Origin: Nonlabens antarcticus
Lineage (GTDB): Bacteria > Bacteroidota > Bacteroidia > Flavobacteriales > Flavobacteriaceae
NCBI RefSeq assembly: GCF_015356755.1
Contig: NZ_JADFCO010000065.1
Coordinates: forward strand, 248,001-312,000
Direction: 5' to 3'
Length of the DNA: 64,000 nucleotides
The notes beneath the pieces were generated by a model that saw nothing but the letters and a program-made list of their open reading frames with translations, was not told where the DNA came from and did no database searches. The stretch's first letter is position 1; each line of letters starts with the position of its first letter. Below, piece by piece: positions 17,019 through 25,411 of this stretch. Made by a program: the position numbers and the translations under genes.

Positions 17019-17921
17019 ATGGTAGAAGACATTATTAGCGCCATACCTTTAGGATTTGTCATCGCATTTCTCATAGGTCCCGTATTTTTTGCATTATTAG
17101 AAACGAGCGCTATTAAAGGGTTTCGGGCGGCTTTAGCATTTGATATAGGAGTAATTTTAGCCGACGTGGTATTTTTACTTGTAGCTTATTTCATGACATC
17201 GGCTATTTTAGTCAAGTTGAAGGATGATCCCGGTCTGTTTATTTTTGGAGGCGGTATTCTCGCTGCCTATGGTGTAATCTCTTTTGCACAAACTAGAAAA
17301 TCTTATCTTAAAGAGGTAGATCCCAATGTACTTATTGTCCAGCACAATAATTACTTTAAATTACTTTTTAAAGGTTTTCTACTCAATTTTATTAATGTTG
17401 GCGTACTGGGCTTTTGGTTGGGATTGATAGTCGTATTCAGTCCTCAAATGGAAGGCGATGGTAACCGTATATTCATTTTCTTTTCTGCCGTATTAGTCAC
17501 TTATTTTATTGTTGATATCATTAAGATCTTGTTAGCTAAGAGTCTTAACAGACACCTCACCCCATTACGTATCTTCTGGCTCAAACGGTTGATTGCAATT
17601 ATCATGATGATTTGTGGTGGCGTTTTAATCTTCAAAGGACTCTTCCCTAAAGCAACCGAGAAATTTGAAAATCAGATTCACATTATGCCCGATCTTTCTG
17701 AGCCGGAAGAAATCGATACCTTAGAGAAACAGGTTATCTATAAGGTGGTTAAGGATACTATTGATAAAGTTCCTGCCATTACAGAAATAGATTCCGTTAA
17801 TAAGGATCTAATCCCATTTGACCCATCAAGGGAAGGCCATAAAGCAGAAATAGACCTTGAAGAAAAAGATAGTATCCTCAAACTAATAGATTCTGTAAAG
17901 CAAAATCCCTTGCCTAAATAA
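17019..17921 (+). CDS. LysE-family membrane transporter with acidic tail
   Basis: A 300-residue protein whose first 215 residues carry six membrane helices of the LysE/RhtB amino-acid exporter superfamily (PLGFVIAFLIGPVFFALLETS at the start; the helix-1 Gly-Pro is typical). An uncommon feature is the 85-residue soluble C-terminal tail rich in Asp, Glu and Lys (LSEPEEIDTLEKQVIYK, ending DSVKQNPLPK). Substrate cannot be told. The stop codon lies inside the loop of the terminator hairpin. Confidence 0.82.
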   Translation: MVEDIISAIPLGFVIAFLIGPVFFALLETSAIKGFRAALAFDIGVILADVVFLLVAYFMTSAILVKLKDDPGLFIFGGGILAAYGVISFAQTRKSYLKEVDPNVLIVQHNNYFKLLFKGFLLNFINVGVLGFWLGLIVVFSPQMEGDGNRIFIFFSAVLVTYFIVDIIKILLAKSLNRHLTPLRIFWLKRLIAIIMMICGGVLIFKGLFPKATEKFENQIHIMPDLSEPEEIDTLEKQVIYKVVKDTIDKVPAITEIDSVNKDLIPFDPSREGHKAEIDLEEKDSILKLIDSVKQNPLPK

Positions 17922-17938
17922 ATAGGCAAGGGATTTTT
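17902..17938. terminator. Bidirectional terminator after the LysE-type gene
   Basis: AAAATCCCTTGCCTA (17902-17916) pairs with TAGGCAAGGGATTTT (17923-17937). A-run and T-run flank the stem, so it can stop transcription from both sides, including past tRNA-Cys on the minus strand. Confidence 0.88.
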
Positions 17939-17942
17939 GAAG

Positions 17943-18013
17943 AGGCGTCAAGCGGATTCGAACCGCTGTACAAGGTTTTGCAGACCTTTGCCTAGCCACT
18001 CGGCCATGACGCC
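17943..18013 (-). tRNA. tRNA-Cys (GCA)
   Basis: A 71-nt cloverleaf on the minus strand: acceptor GGCGTCA with TGACGCC, anticodon stem AAGGT/ACCTT around loop CTGCAAA (anticodon GCA), T stem GCGGT with a TCGAATC loop, discriminator T as expected for Cys. CCA is not encoded. It lies just after the LysE-gene terminator. Confidence 0.94.
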
Positions 18014-18095
18014 TTAATTATTAAGGAATGCAAAAGTAGTAAATTATAACTTTGCTTCTATAGCTTGTCATCGAATATTCTAAATTGAAAAGGTA

Positions 18096-18452
18096 TTATC
18101 GCTTTTGAGTCATTTGAATGGTAACCTTTTCCACATCTCCACCTAATGGAGGATTGATCTTAGAGACTTTTACCGTTGCCTCCTTTACCATTTCCTCTTC
18201 TTTAAATACTCGGTTAAGAATGCGTTGTGCCACTTGTTCAAGTAATTTAGAACGAATGGCCATTTCTTCTTTGATAATCCTGTTGAGAGACACATAATCT
18301 ACGGTATCGTTCAAGTCATCCGTTTGGGAGCTTTTGGTAAGATCTGTGGTTACTTCTAGATCAACACGATACTCGCTTCCTATGAGTTCTTCTTCATTCA
18401 AGCAACCGTGGTTTGTATAAACGCGTACGTTTTCAAGTAGAATTTTATGCAT
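18096..18452 (-). CDS. folB: Dihydroneopterin aldolase
   Basis: A 118-residue FolB, which cleaves dihydroneopterin to 6-hydroxymethyl-dihydropterin and glycolaldehyde in folate synthesis. Family blocks are ENVRVYTNHGCLNEEELIGSEYRVDLEV, DTVDYVSL, LLEQVAQRIL and VSKINPPLGGDVEKVTI; the last holds the usual K-x-P motif. A TACCTTTA box ends exactly 4 nt before the ATG, predicting a leaderless mRNA. The gene is single; the next 490 bp upstream hold only its promoter and AT-rich sequence. Confidence 0.94.
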   Translation of the reverse strand: MHKILLENVRVYTNHGCLNEEELIGSEYRVDLEVTTDLTKSSQTDDLNDTVDYVSLNRIIKEEMAIRSKLLEQVAQRILNRVFKEEEMVKEATVKVSKINPPLGGDVEKVTIQMTQKR

Positions 18453-18456
18453 GGAG

Positions 18457-18464
18457 TAAAGGTA
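18457..18464 (-). promoter_or_regulatory. -7 promoter box of folB
   Basis: TACCTTTA on the minus strand, 4 nt from the folB ATG at 18452. From here to about 18900 nothing else is recognised apart from weak inverted repeats (AGAAGAAA with TTTCTTCT). Confidence 0.5.
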
Positions 18465-18916
18465 GTTAGGATCTCCAAATTAGTACCAAGCATAATGTAT
18501 TAAGTATGAATATGAACAGTACAGGAATACTTACACTAATTATAATTTAACACACAATCCTCGTAGTTCACAAAACATGTTCTCTGGATACATCATATTC
18601 AAAGCGAAAATCAAAGCCAAGGCTGATAGAGTTACTGAGAGGATCGTAACATCTATATACTCGCCTATGAGAAGAAAGATCTTTATTCCTTAGACATTTC
18701 TTCTTATGGGAATGTTCATAATTGAATATGGGATACTGTATGAAAACTAAAACTTCTCTTAGTCCTAAGTATATTTCCCATTAAGCGAAAACTATTTTTT
18801 AATGAATTGATATTTAATGTCAAATCAGTTTTTACTCTCGTCAAAATCTAATTTGCTTTAAATTACCGCATTCTCAACTATATAATCAACGCACTAAAAA
18901 AGACCTGCGTTATGTT

Positions 18917-18924
18917 TAAATTTG
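18917..18924 (+). promoter_or_regulatory. -7 promoter box of glnS
   Basis: TAAATTTG, an exact TAnnTTTG, 20 nt before the ATG at 18945. Confidence 0.5.
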
Positions 18925-18944
18925 GTACTTTAAAATAAGCGACC

Positions 18945-20633
18945 ATGAATGATGCTGTTAAGCGTAATAATTTTATAGAAGATATTATAGATGAGGATCT
19001 TGAAAAAGGTCTTGATCAAAAGAAACTTAGATTTAGATTCCCACCAGAACCTAATGGATTTTTACATATAGGTCATGCAAGTGCTATTTGTTTAAACTTT
19101 GGCCTTGGTCAAAAATATGGGCAACCTGTTAATTTGAGATTTGATGACACAAACCCTGCAAAGGAGGAAGCAAAATTTGTGGACGCTATCAAGAATGATG
19201 TAGAGTGGTTGGGTTATGAGTGGGATACATTGTGCTATGCCTCAGATTATTTTCAGCAATTATATGATTGGGCAGTGCAACTAATTAGGGATGGAAAAGC
19301 TTACATAGATTCTCAATCCAGTGTTCTCATTGCAGAACAAAAAGGAACACCCACAGAACCTGGCATTGATGGTCCATTCAGGAATAGAAGTGTAGAAGAG
19401 AACCTTGCACTTTTTGAAGGAATGAAAAATGGTGAATACGGCGAATCGGAACATGTATTGCGTGCCAAAATCAACATGCAATCAACTAATATGTTGATGA
19501 GAGACCCTATTTTATATAGGGTTGTCGACCGTGCGCACCACCGTACAGGAACGGATTGGAAAATCTATCCCATGTATGACTGGACCCATGGAGAGAGTGA
19601 TTACATAGAGCAGATCTCACATTCCTTTTGTACACTGGAATTTTTACCACATAGGGAATTGTATAACTGGTTTTTGGACCAAGTTGTAGACACAGAAAAA
19701 GTGCGTCCTAAGCAACGAGAATTTGCCAGACGTAATGTATCACATACGGTAACAAGCAAGCGAAAATTGCAGCAATTAGTAGAATCGGGTGTCGTAAACG
19801 GCTGGGACGACCCTAGAATGACAACCATATCAGGATTGCGCAGGCGTGGTTATACCGCAGATTCCATAAAGAACTTTGCCGAATCAATAGGTATTGCAAG
19901 ACGTGAAAACCTTGTGGATATGAACCACCTGGAATACCACTTGAGGGAAGACCTCAATAAAAAGGCTGATCGCGTGATGTGTGTTTTAGATCCGGTAAAA
20001 CTAGTTATCACAAATTATCCAGACGGTAAGTCAGAAATCATGGATGCAGAAAATAGCCAGGAAGATGAAACTCGCGGTTATCGTGAAGTGCCATTTTCTA
20101 AAGAACTTTATATAGAGCGTGAGGACTTTATGGAGTCTGCTAACAAGAAATATTTTAGACTGACCATAGGTAAAGAAGTACGTCTTAAAAATGCTTACAT
20201 CATAAAAGGAGAATCCTGTGTAAAGGATGCAGATGGGAACATCACAGAAATCCACGCTACCTATGATCCTGATTCTAAAAGCGGCAGTGGTACAGAAGCG
20301 AGTATGCGTCGTGTAAAAGGAACGTTACACTGGGTGAGTAAAGAACACGCTGTACCTGTTGAGGTGCGCATGTACGATCGCTTATTCACGGTTCCATCAC
20401 CAGATACTGATAAGGAAAAGGAGTTTATGGAATTTGTAAATCCAGATTCTTTGACCACAATTACAGCAATGTCAGAACCTGCGATGCAACATTTGAAAGT
20501 GGGTGATACTGTTCAATTTCAACGTTTGGGATATTTTTGTGTAGACCCAGACACGACTCAAGATCTCATGGTTTTCAATCGTACCGTTACCTTGCGCGAT
20601 ACTTGGGCTAAGGTGGAGAACCCTGATGATTAG
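18945..20633 (+). CDS. glnS: Glutaminyl-tRNA synthetase
   Basis: A 562-residue class I synthetase that charges tRNA-Gln. The HIGH signature lies in PPEPNGFLHIGHAS (about residues 33-46), the KMSKS-like loop is VTSKRKL (about 268-274), and WDDPRMTTISGLRRRGYT is typical of GlnRS. The C-terminal half (about 340-550) is the two-barrel anticodon-binding region (PVKLVITNYPDG, SKEHAVPVEVRMYDRLF). Length matches bacterial GlnRS. Single-gene unit followed by an intergenic copy of the iterated palindrome. Confidence 0.96.
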   Translation: MNDAVKRNNFIEDIIDEDLEKGLDQKKLRFRFPPEPNGFLHIGHASAICLNFGLGQKYGQPVNLRFDDTNPAKEEAKFVDAIKNDVEWLGYEWDTLCYASDYFQQLYDWAVQLIRDGKAYIDSQSSVLIAEQKGTPTEPGIDGPFRNRSVEENLALFEGMKNGEYGESEHVLRAKINMQSTNMLMRDPILYRVVDRAHHRTGTDWKIYPMYDWTHGESDYIEQISHSFCTLEFLPHRELYNWFLDQVVDTEKVRPKQREFARRNVSHTVTSKRKLQQLVESGVVNGWDDPRMTTISGLRRRGYTADSIKNFAESIGIARRENLVDMNHLEYHLREDLNKKADRVMCVLDPVKLVITNYPDGKSEIMDAENSQEDETRGYREVPFSKELYIEREDFMESANKKYFRLTIGKEVRLKNAYIIKGESCVKDADGNITEIHATYDPDSKSGSGTEASMRRVKGTLHWVSKEHAVPVEVRMYDRLFTVPSPDTDKEKEFMEFVNPDSLTTITAMSEPAMQHLKVGDTVQFQRLGYFCVDPDTTQDLMVFNRTVTLRDTWAKVENPDD

Positions 20634-20643
20634 TTAAAGACAG

Positions 20644-20663
20644 TTCGCTTTCGCGAAAGCGAA
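20644..20663. repeat. Iterated palindrome, the only intergenic copy
   Basis: TTCGCTTTCGCGAAAGCGAA, a perfect 20-bp palindrome 10 bp after glnS. It is one of 17 copies of the CGCTTTCGCGAAAGCG element. It lacks a T-run and has no loop, so it is a poor terminator. Confidence 0.85.
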
Positions 20664-20799
20664 AAATACTTCATAACTTGTTGCAAATTCATCGATGAAT
20701 TAACATGATATTAGTCTTATTACAAAAATTGGGAATGATTTAATACAATAACGGTGTAAGGTTAACGGCTCATTAACGATAGCCGTTATATCCCTATAT

Positions 20800-20807
20800 T
20801 ATCTTTG
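20800..20807 (+). promoter_or_regulatory. -7 box of the YtxH operon
   Basis: TATCTTTG, an exact TAnnTTTG, 30 nt before the ATG at 20838. It probably drives the three-gene operon ending at 21797. Confidence 0.55.
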
Positions 20808-20837
20808 TTAGACAATTAATCAATTAATTATTATAAA

Positions 20838-21215
20838 ATGGCAAAGTCAGGAAACGCACTAGTAGCATTATTAGCAGGAGCAGCAGTAGGTGCAGCAGCT
20901 GCATTATTATATGCCCCAGAATCTGGTGAAGAAACAAGAAAAAAAATAGGTAAGCAAGCAAAGAAAACGCAAGCTGATATTGAGAAATCCACACGTGATA
21001 CTTATAACAATTTAGCTGGAAAAGCTTCTGAATTAAAAGGTAGCTTGAGTGAGCGTATTGAAAAAGCTCTTTCAAGTGCTTCTTATAAAGCAGATGATGC
21101 AATCGTTGCTTTAGAGGAAAAACTTGATCAATTGCGTTCAAAAAATGCAAAACATCAAAAGCCAGAATCTGTAAGTGAGGCTGCTAAAACTACAAGTGCT
21201 AAGGTAAACGTATAA
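20838..21215 (+). CDS. YtxH-domain protein
   Basis: A 125-residue protein with an Ala/Gly-rich membrane helix (LVALLAGAAVGAAAALLYAPESG, about residues 8-30) followed by a Lys-rich amphipathic helical tail, the classic YtxH/DUF883-like layout. Such proteins are often induced by envelope or osmotic stress; the molecular role is not known. First of three closely spaced membrane-associated genes (11-bp gap, then a 23-bp overlap). Confidence 0.86.
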   Translation: MAKSGNALVALLAGAAVGAAAALLYAPESGEETRKKIGKQAKKTQADIEKSTRDTYNNLAGKASELKGSLSERIEKALSSASYKADDAIVALEEKLDQLRSKNAKHQKPESVSEAAKTTSAKVNV

Positions 21216-21226
21216 ATCAATAAGGG

Positions 21227-21613
21227 TTGAGCAAAACTATTAAAGAGAATTTTGAAGATCTATCAACGACAGGTCAACGTTATATTGAATCGTCGATTGC
21301 ATTTTATAAATTAGATTTTTTTAAGAAAGCAATAACCGTGGCTGTTGATGGCTCACACAAGTTGATTCTTGCATTCTTTTTATTAATTGCTCTACTTTTT
21401 TTAAGTATAGCTGCTGGAATTTATATAGGTGGTTTACTTGATAGTTTACCATTAGGTTATTTAATTATAGGACTATTCTATATTTTCATTATGATAATAT
21501 CTGCCTATACTTTAAAACCTATCTTAAGGAAGATTATCTTAAAGAGAGCTAGTATTTCCTATTTCAATGATAAAAAAAAGAAAGGCTTAGATGAATCTAA
21601 AAGTTTACAGTAG
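21227..21613 (+). CDS. Putative actin-like/holin-superfamily membrane protein (DUF1469-like)
   Basis: A 128-residue protein with a helical soluble N terminus (about residues 1-45) and two adjacent membrane helices (LILAFFLLIALLFLSIAAGIYIG and GYLIIGLFYIFIMIISAYTL), then a basic tail. This layout resembles the phage-holin-superfamily/DUF1469 proteins that follow YtxH genes. Start is TTG at 21227, 11 bp after the YtxH stop. The end overlaps the following small gene by 23 bp. Confidence 0.75.
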   Translation: MSKTIKENFEDLSTTGQRYIESSIAFYKLDFFKKAITVAVDGSHKLILAFFLLIALLFLSIAAGIYIGGLLDSLPLGYLIIGLFYIFIMIISAYTLKPILRKIILKRASISYFNDKKKKGLDESKSLQ

Positions 21614-21797
21614 TTTCGAGCAAATCGATAGAGATTTAGAAATTCTTCAATTGGAGAAAAAAATCGACTACGAGAAAATGAAACTTGATTTGACTGATGT
21701 TAAGGAAAGTCTTTCCCCTTCTCATATAGCAAGTAATGCATGGGATAACTTGAGTCATAATGTTTTGAGTTTTACTCATAAATTATTAGGGAATTAG
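21591..21797 (+). CDS. Small soluble partner of the YtxH operon
   Basis: A 68-residue helical protein (KVYSSFEQIDRDLEILQLEKKIDYEKMKLDL, then SLSPSHIASNAWDNL), resembling the small family I recall as DUF6327 (not verified). It starts inside the upstream membrane gene, a 23-bp overlap that suggests translational coupling. Third and last gene of the operon; a strong terminator follows. An envelope-associated role is inferred only from context. Confidence 0.75.
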   Translation: MNLKVYSSFEQIDRDLEILQLEKKIDYEKMKLDLTDVKESLSPSHIASNAWDNLSHNVLSFTHKLLGN

Positions 21798-21822
21798 AAG
21801 TATTATTTACTCTATAATATAG

Positions 21823-21854
21823 AAAGCGCTGATCGTAAGATCAGCGCTTTTTTT
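21823..21854 (+). terminator. Terminator of the YtxH operon
   Basis: AAAGCGCTGATC (21823-21834), loop GTAA, GATCAGCGCTTT (21839-21850) and a T-run: a perfect 12-bp stem. Confidence 0.9.
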
Positions 21855-21989
21855 ATTGTAGGTATCTTTTATTTTCTAACCGAACATTATTGAATTCTAT
21901 GCTGAGAGATTGCAAATATTAGATTTATAGTTAGACACAAATAAAACTAGAAACTCTCTCTGGGTAATTTTATTATAGTAGAATCTATT

Positions 21990-22898
21990 CTAATTTTTCT
22001 CTTCTGTTTTTCCTCTAATCTTAGGCCTTTCTCCTAGTTGAATAGTTCCGAAAGTACCAGTTTCCATTATCTCTTTAAATTGGTCAAAAGTATCCCAGAA
22101 GGATCTGCTCATGGTTCCAACTGCTATTTCCTCATCGATTACAGGTTTGAAGTAATTCCAAACGTAATTATCCTCGCCATAAGTTCCTCTTTGATGCCAT
22201 AGAATAATCCAGGCCCTTGATTGCCATCCATGCTCTGCTGTAATTTCCATTAGTCTAGCTATATTCAAAGAATCTACTTTTTGCATGAGATCAGTTGTGG
22301 TTTCATTATATTTTGCTGCGGTTTGATGGAATAGAATCTTTTTAAATTCTTTTCCTTTTATCGTATCTTTTTCTTCTCGAGCTTTGCTGAAACCATCTCC
22401 CGCCTCTTGATAATCTTGTTCACTAATACCATCTAAATACATTCCTGTCTTACGAACAAATTGATCTCTAAATGTCAATTGCTCCACCTCATTGTATAAA
22501 TCAATATTTTCAATCGAACTGAAATATTGCCGTCGCAAAATATTGTAATCTGCTATAATTGTTTTGTAAAAAGTTTCATTCTGAACGTTTTGAAAGCCAT
22601 CAAATTCCCGCAGATATGACAAAGGTGCTCCAGCCTGTGTAACTCCCATTCTGATCCATTCATCTGCAACTTCCATTTTCCCTATTTTTATGGCACATTC
22701 TGCAGCGAGAAAATAGGACCTTCCAGAACTGGGCTTTATCAATTCTATCGCACTTCTATAAGTTTGGAGGGCAAGTTCACAGTTGCCGCTTTCTTTTTGA
22801 TCATAAGCATCAAAGAGTAGCTCATCATGGATATCATATTTAGTTTGTGCATTGCTGTAAAACGAAAAAACTAAAAGAAGTAAAATGGAGTATTTCAT
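21990..22898 (-). CDS. Secreted protein with TPR-like start and DUF6624-like end
   Basis: A 302-residue protein with a signal peptide (SNAQ at about residue 17). The first 110 residues look like two or three TPR-like helical hairpins (ELALQTYRSAIELI, YFLAAECAIKIGKMEVADEWIRMG). The C-terminal third (SLNIARLMEITAEHGW, AWIILWHQRG, YFKPVIDEEIAVG) resembles what I recall as DUF6624, a domain of unknown function common in Bacteroidota. Single gene; both flanks are terminators. Confidence 0.7.
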   Translation of the reverse strand: MKYSILLLLVFSFYSNAQTKYDIHDELLFDAYDQKESGNCELALQTYRSAIELIKPSSGRSYFLAAECAIKIGKMEVADEWIRMGVTQAGAPLSYLREFDGFQNVQNETFYKTIIADYNILRRQYFSSIENIDLYNEVEQLTFRDQFVRKTGMYLDGISEQDYQEAGDGFSKAREEKDTIKGKEFKKILFHQTAAKYNETTTDLMQKVDSLNIARLMEITAEHGWQSRAWIILWHQRGTYGEDNYVWNYFKPVIDEEIAVGTMSRSFWDTFDQFKEIMETGTFGTIQLGERPKIRGKTEEKN

Positions 22899-22983
22899 GA
22901 TGAGCTGATTTTAAGACCTTAAAGTTTAAATATATTGATAAAACCTCATGTACACATTCAGTATATTAATTAAACGATGGCAC

Positions 22984-23011
22984 AAAAAAAACGCTAACCT
23001 CTCGATTAGCG
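22984..23011 (-). terminator. Terminator of the slipin gene
   Basis: On the minus strand CGCTAA pairs with TTAGCG and runs into eight T. It ends the slipin transcript. Confidence 0.8.
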
Positions 23012-23034
23012 CTTCAGTATAAATATAAAACTAT

Positions 23035-24039
23035 CTAAGAATCAAACTGGTCATCCACATCGTCGTACCTGCTCTGATCAGGCATCGGTGGGGTTTCTTT
23101 TCTAGGTTTCTTTACGATTCCCTTGTCTTTATTTTCTTTTTTCATTTCTTCACCTATACGGGCACTAGCAGTAAAGCTGGCGATCATGTTGTTTAACATA
23201 TCACTTCCGGCTTGTGGCGAGTTAGGCAATAGGATAAGGTTAGAGTTCGTGTGTTCACCTATGGATTGTAGTGTATCGTAGTGTTGAGTCACAACAATTA
23301 GCGCACTTGCTTCCTGTGAGTTGATCCCTACATTATTCAAGACATCCACAGACTCTTCTAAACCACGTGCGATCTCTCTTCGCTGGTCTGCGATACCTTG
23401 ACCTTGAAGACGTTTAGATTCTGCTTCAGCGCGTGCCTTAGCAACGATTTTTATACGTTCCGCTTCTGCCTCATATTCTGCAGCAGTTTTCTCTCGTTCT
23501 GAAGCATTGATACGATTCATTGCAGCTTTTACCTGTACATCAGGATCAATGTCTGTAACAAGGGTTTTAATAATGTCATAACCGTAATCCATCATCGCTT
23601 CGTTGAGTTCACGTTTTACTGCAATAGCAATATCATCCTTTTTCTCAAAAACGAAATCCAGTTTCATTTTAGGAACTTCCGCACGTACTACATCAAATAC
23701 ATAAGCGGTAATTTGATCTGAGGAATTCTGAAGTCGGTAGAAAGCGTCATATAATTTTTCACGACGCACTTGAAATTGAACCGATATTTTTAAACGCACA
23801 AATACGTCATCCTTTGTTTTAGTTTCAACAATAACATCGAGTTGTTGAATTTTTAGATTGATTCGACCAGCGACTTTGTCGATTAATGGAATCTTCAATT
23901 GAAGCCCAGAATTGCGAATGCTTGTAAATTTCCCGAATCGTTCTATGATTGCCGCGGTTTGTTGTTTTACAGTAAAGAATACACTGAACAACATAATGAG
24001 ACCGATTACAATTAGTACCGGTATAATAAATAATTCCAT
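23035..24039 (-). CDS. SPFH/band-7 protein (slipin type)
   Basis: A 334-residue membrane scaffold protein of the stomatin/prohibitin superfamily. One N-terminal membrane helix (IPVLIVIGLIMLFSVFF), the SPFH domain (GKFTSIRNSGLQLKIPLIDKVAGRINL, to about residue 190), a coiled-coil rich in Ala-Glu (AEYEAEAERIKIVAKARAEAES) and a charged Pro-containing tail. Such proteins form membrane rings. The frame is open to an ATG at 24117, but this would overlap the divergent gene; the ATG at 24039 places the hydrophobic helix at the N terminus as in the family and is preferred. Confidence 0.87.
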   Translation of the reverse strand: MELFIIPVLIVIGLIMLFSVFFTVKQQTAAIIERFGKFTSIRNSGLQLKIPLIDKVAGRINLKIQQLDVIVETKTKDDVFVRLKISVQFQVRREKLYDAFYRLQNSSDQITAYVFDVVRAEVPKMKLDFVFEKKDDIAIAVKRELNEAMMDYGYDIIKTLVTDIDPDVQVKAAMNRINASEREKTAAEYEAEAERIKIVAKARAEAESKRLQGQGIADQRREIARGLEESVDVLNNVGINSQEASALIVVTQHYDTLQSIGEHTNSNLILLPNSPQAGSDMLNNMIASFTASARIGEEMKKENKDKGIVKKPRKETPPMPDQSRYDDVDDQFDS

Positions 24040-24106
24040 ATTGATTTGTTTGAAGATGTCAAGATACAAATCATTAGTCTTAAGTTTAGCTTCTAAATAA
24101 CAATTC

Positions 24107-24739
24107 ATGAAACGCATTGTGATCTGCTTTCTTATGATCTACGCTCTAAATCAAGTTGATGCCCAGCGCTTTTCCAGTAAAATTAACCGATTAGGAGTAG
24201 GGGCAGATGCGACATTTTTGCAGCTGGAAAGTAATGCCATAAACAGTGAGGCTAAATTAGGATACGCGGGCTCTTTAGAAACCCGTGGTGAATTGAGCCG
24301 CAATTTCGACATCATTTATGCGATCGGTATTTTTAATCATAACCTATTATTGGAAGAGTTTGCAACTCCTGATCTTATAGAAGCCAGCATGCTGGGTGCA
24401 GAAGTGAAGTTGCTTTTTGCATACCGACCTTTCAAAAATGAATACATCACGATTGAAGCTGGCCCGGCGTTAATGCTCAACGGAGAGTTTAAACTGGATG
24501 ATGTGGATAAATCTAGGTTTATAGGATCAGAAGTCTCGGTGTCCTTAGAAGAATTTCAGAAGACGAACCCGATAAACCTCAACGGAGTAATAGGCTTGTC
24601 TGCTGGTACAAACACTATCAGGGTTACCGCACATTATCACTATGCATTTTTTGACGCACTCGATAGTGTGGATACGACTGGGAAAGAGTTGGAAGGAAAA
24701 TTAAGTTACCTGAGCGCCGGATTGCGATTTTACTTTTAG
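24107..24739 (+). CDS. Secreted outer-membrane-like protein, function unknown
   Basis: A 210-residue protein with a signal peptide (about 19 residues, ending VDAQ). The rest alternates polar and hydrophobic residues (YAGSLETRGELSRNFDIIYAIGIF, TIRVTAHYHYAFF) and ends in LSAGLRFYF, the aromatic C terminus of an outer-membrane beta-barrel. A small barrel of eight or so strands is inferred. It is divergent from the slipin gene. No family name can be given. Confidence 0.7.
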   Translation: MKRIVICFLMIYALNQVDAQRFSSKINRLGVGADATFLQLESNAINSEAKLGYAGSLETRGELSRNFDIIYAIGIFNHNLLLEEFATPDLIEASMLGAEVKLLFAYRPFKNEYITIEAGPALMLNGEFKLDDVDKSRFIGSEVSVSLEEFQKTNPINLNGVIGLSAGTNTIRVTAHYHYAFFDALDSVDTTGKELEGKLSYLSAGLRFYF

Positions 24740-24768
24740 CCTAATGTTTTGTATGACTAGAATGATAT

Positions 24769-24894
24769 GGGCGTGACCAGCAATCTTTCGCTTTAGGCTC
24801 AAGACAACCGGTCGGGCTTTACGTTACAAGTCCTCGAGCAATCGATAAAAAATCAATGGCCCTGTGGGCTTTCCACTACTATCCCTCACGCAAA
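24769..24894 (+). repeat. Structured dispersed repeat, copy B
   Basis: Third copy of the element at 1864-1974. The terminal pair is GCGTGA (24771-24776) with TCACGC (24886-24891); copy A has GCGTTA with TAACGC, so both arms changed together. AAGTCC pairs with GGGCTT at the place where copy A has AATCT with GGATT. CGGTCGGGCT and CTACTATCCCT-ACGCAAA are shared with copy A. It lies 30 bp after the barrel-like gene. Confidence 0.7.
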
Positions 24895-25046
24895 CCTTAT
24901 TTCTTTGCTGGTTCTATTGTCATTGTTGCGGCACCGCTATGCATGCAGTGAAGGGTTTCTAAAAGGGAAATTAATACAACTATCGTATGAAAGGAGCTTT
25001 AAATTGTTTTGCTGGAAAGTGCTAGTGGTTCCTCGTCTAGAGTCCT

Positions 25047-25245
25047 GCATCCGACGAGTTTTATGAGAGGAATGCAAAGGACAGATTGGTCTCGCCATTA
25101 ATGGCGATGCAATAGAGAGTGGTTGAAGTTTCACTAAGATTGATTGTAATCCAGAACTCAGACTAATATCAATGAATCTTCAACCTATCCGACCAAAGCT
25201 CGCTTTCACTCACTTTGCCCACCTTTCCTTTTTCTAGGAAAGGAG
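25047..25245 (+). repeat. Intergenic repeat R1 next to gltX
   Basis: Diverged partner of the segment at 27064-27270 on the other side of gltX. Shared blocks include GCATC, AGGAATG, AGGACAGATTG, GAGTGG, CTTCAACCTATCCGACCAAA (25178-25197), ACTTTGCCCACCTTTCC and GGAAAGGAG. The closing hairpin CCTTTCCT/AGGAAAGG plus T-run looks like a terminator. No coding gene is recognised in 24740-25411; there is no transposase. Confidence 0.7.
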
Positions 25246-25411
25246 TTTTTTACTCATTTTCTGACACCATATTTACTCACTTCAGCGAGGCACGTTAGTT
25301 AACGGAGATTTTTTAACAAGGAAAAACACCTTGTTTCATAAGGTTAAGCTTAAGCCTACCATTATGAAAATGTAAAACTTGTGTTGCTGCAGTTGCGGGT
25401 TGTCATCTTTT

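Noticed and set aside
20644-20663. Palindrome after glnS as a terminator
   Set aside because: A perfect palindrome without loop or T-run, and the same element lies inside 16 genes, so termination is not its function.
24040-24117. Longer N terminus for the slipin gene
   Set aside because: It would overlap the divergent secreted-protein gene and put extra residues ahead of the membrane helix.
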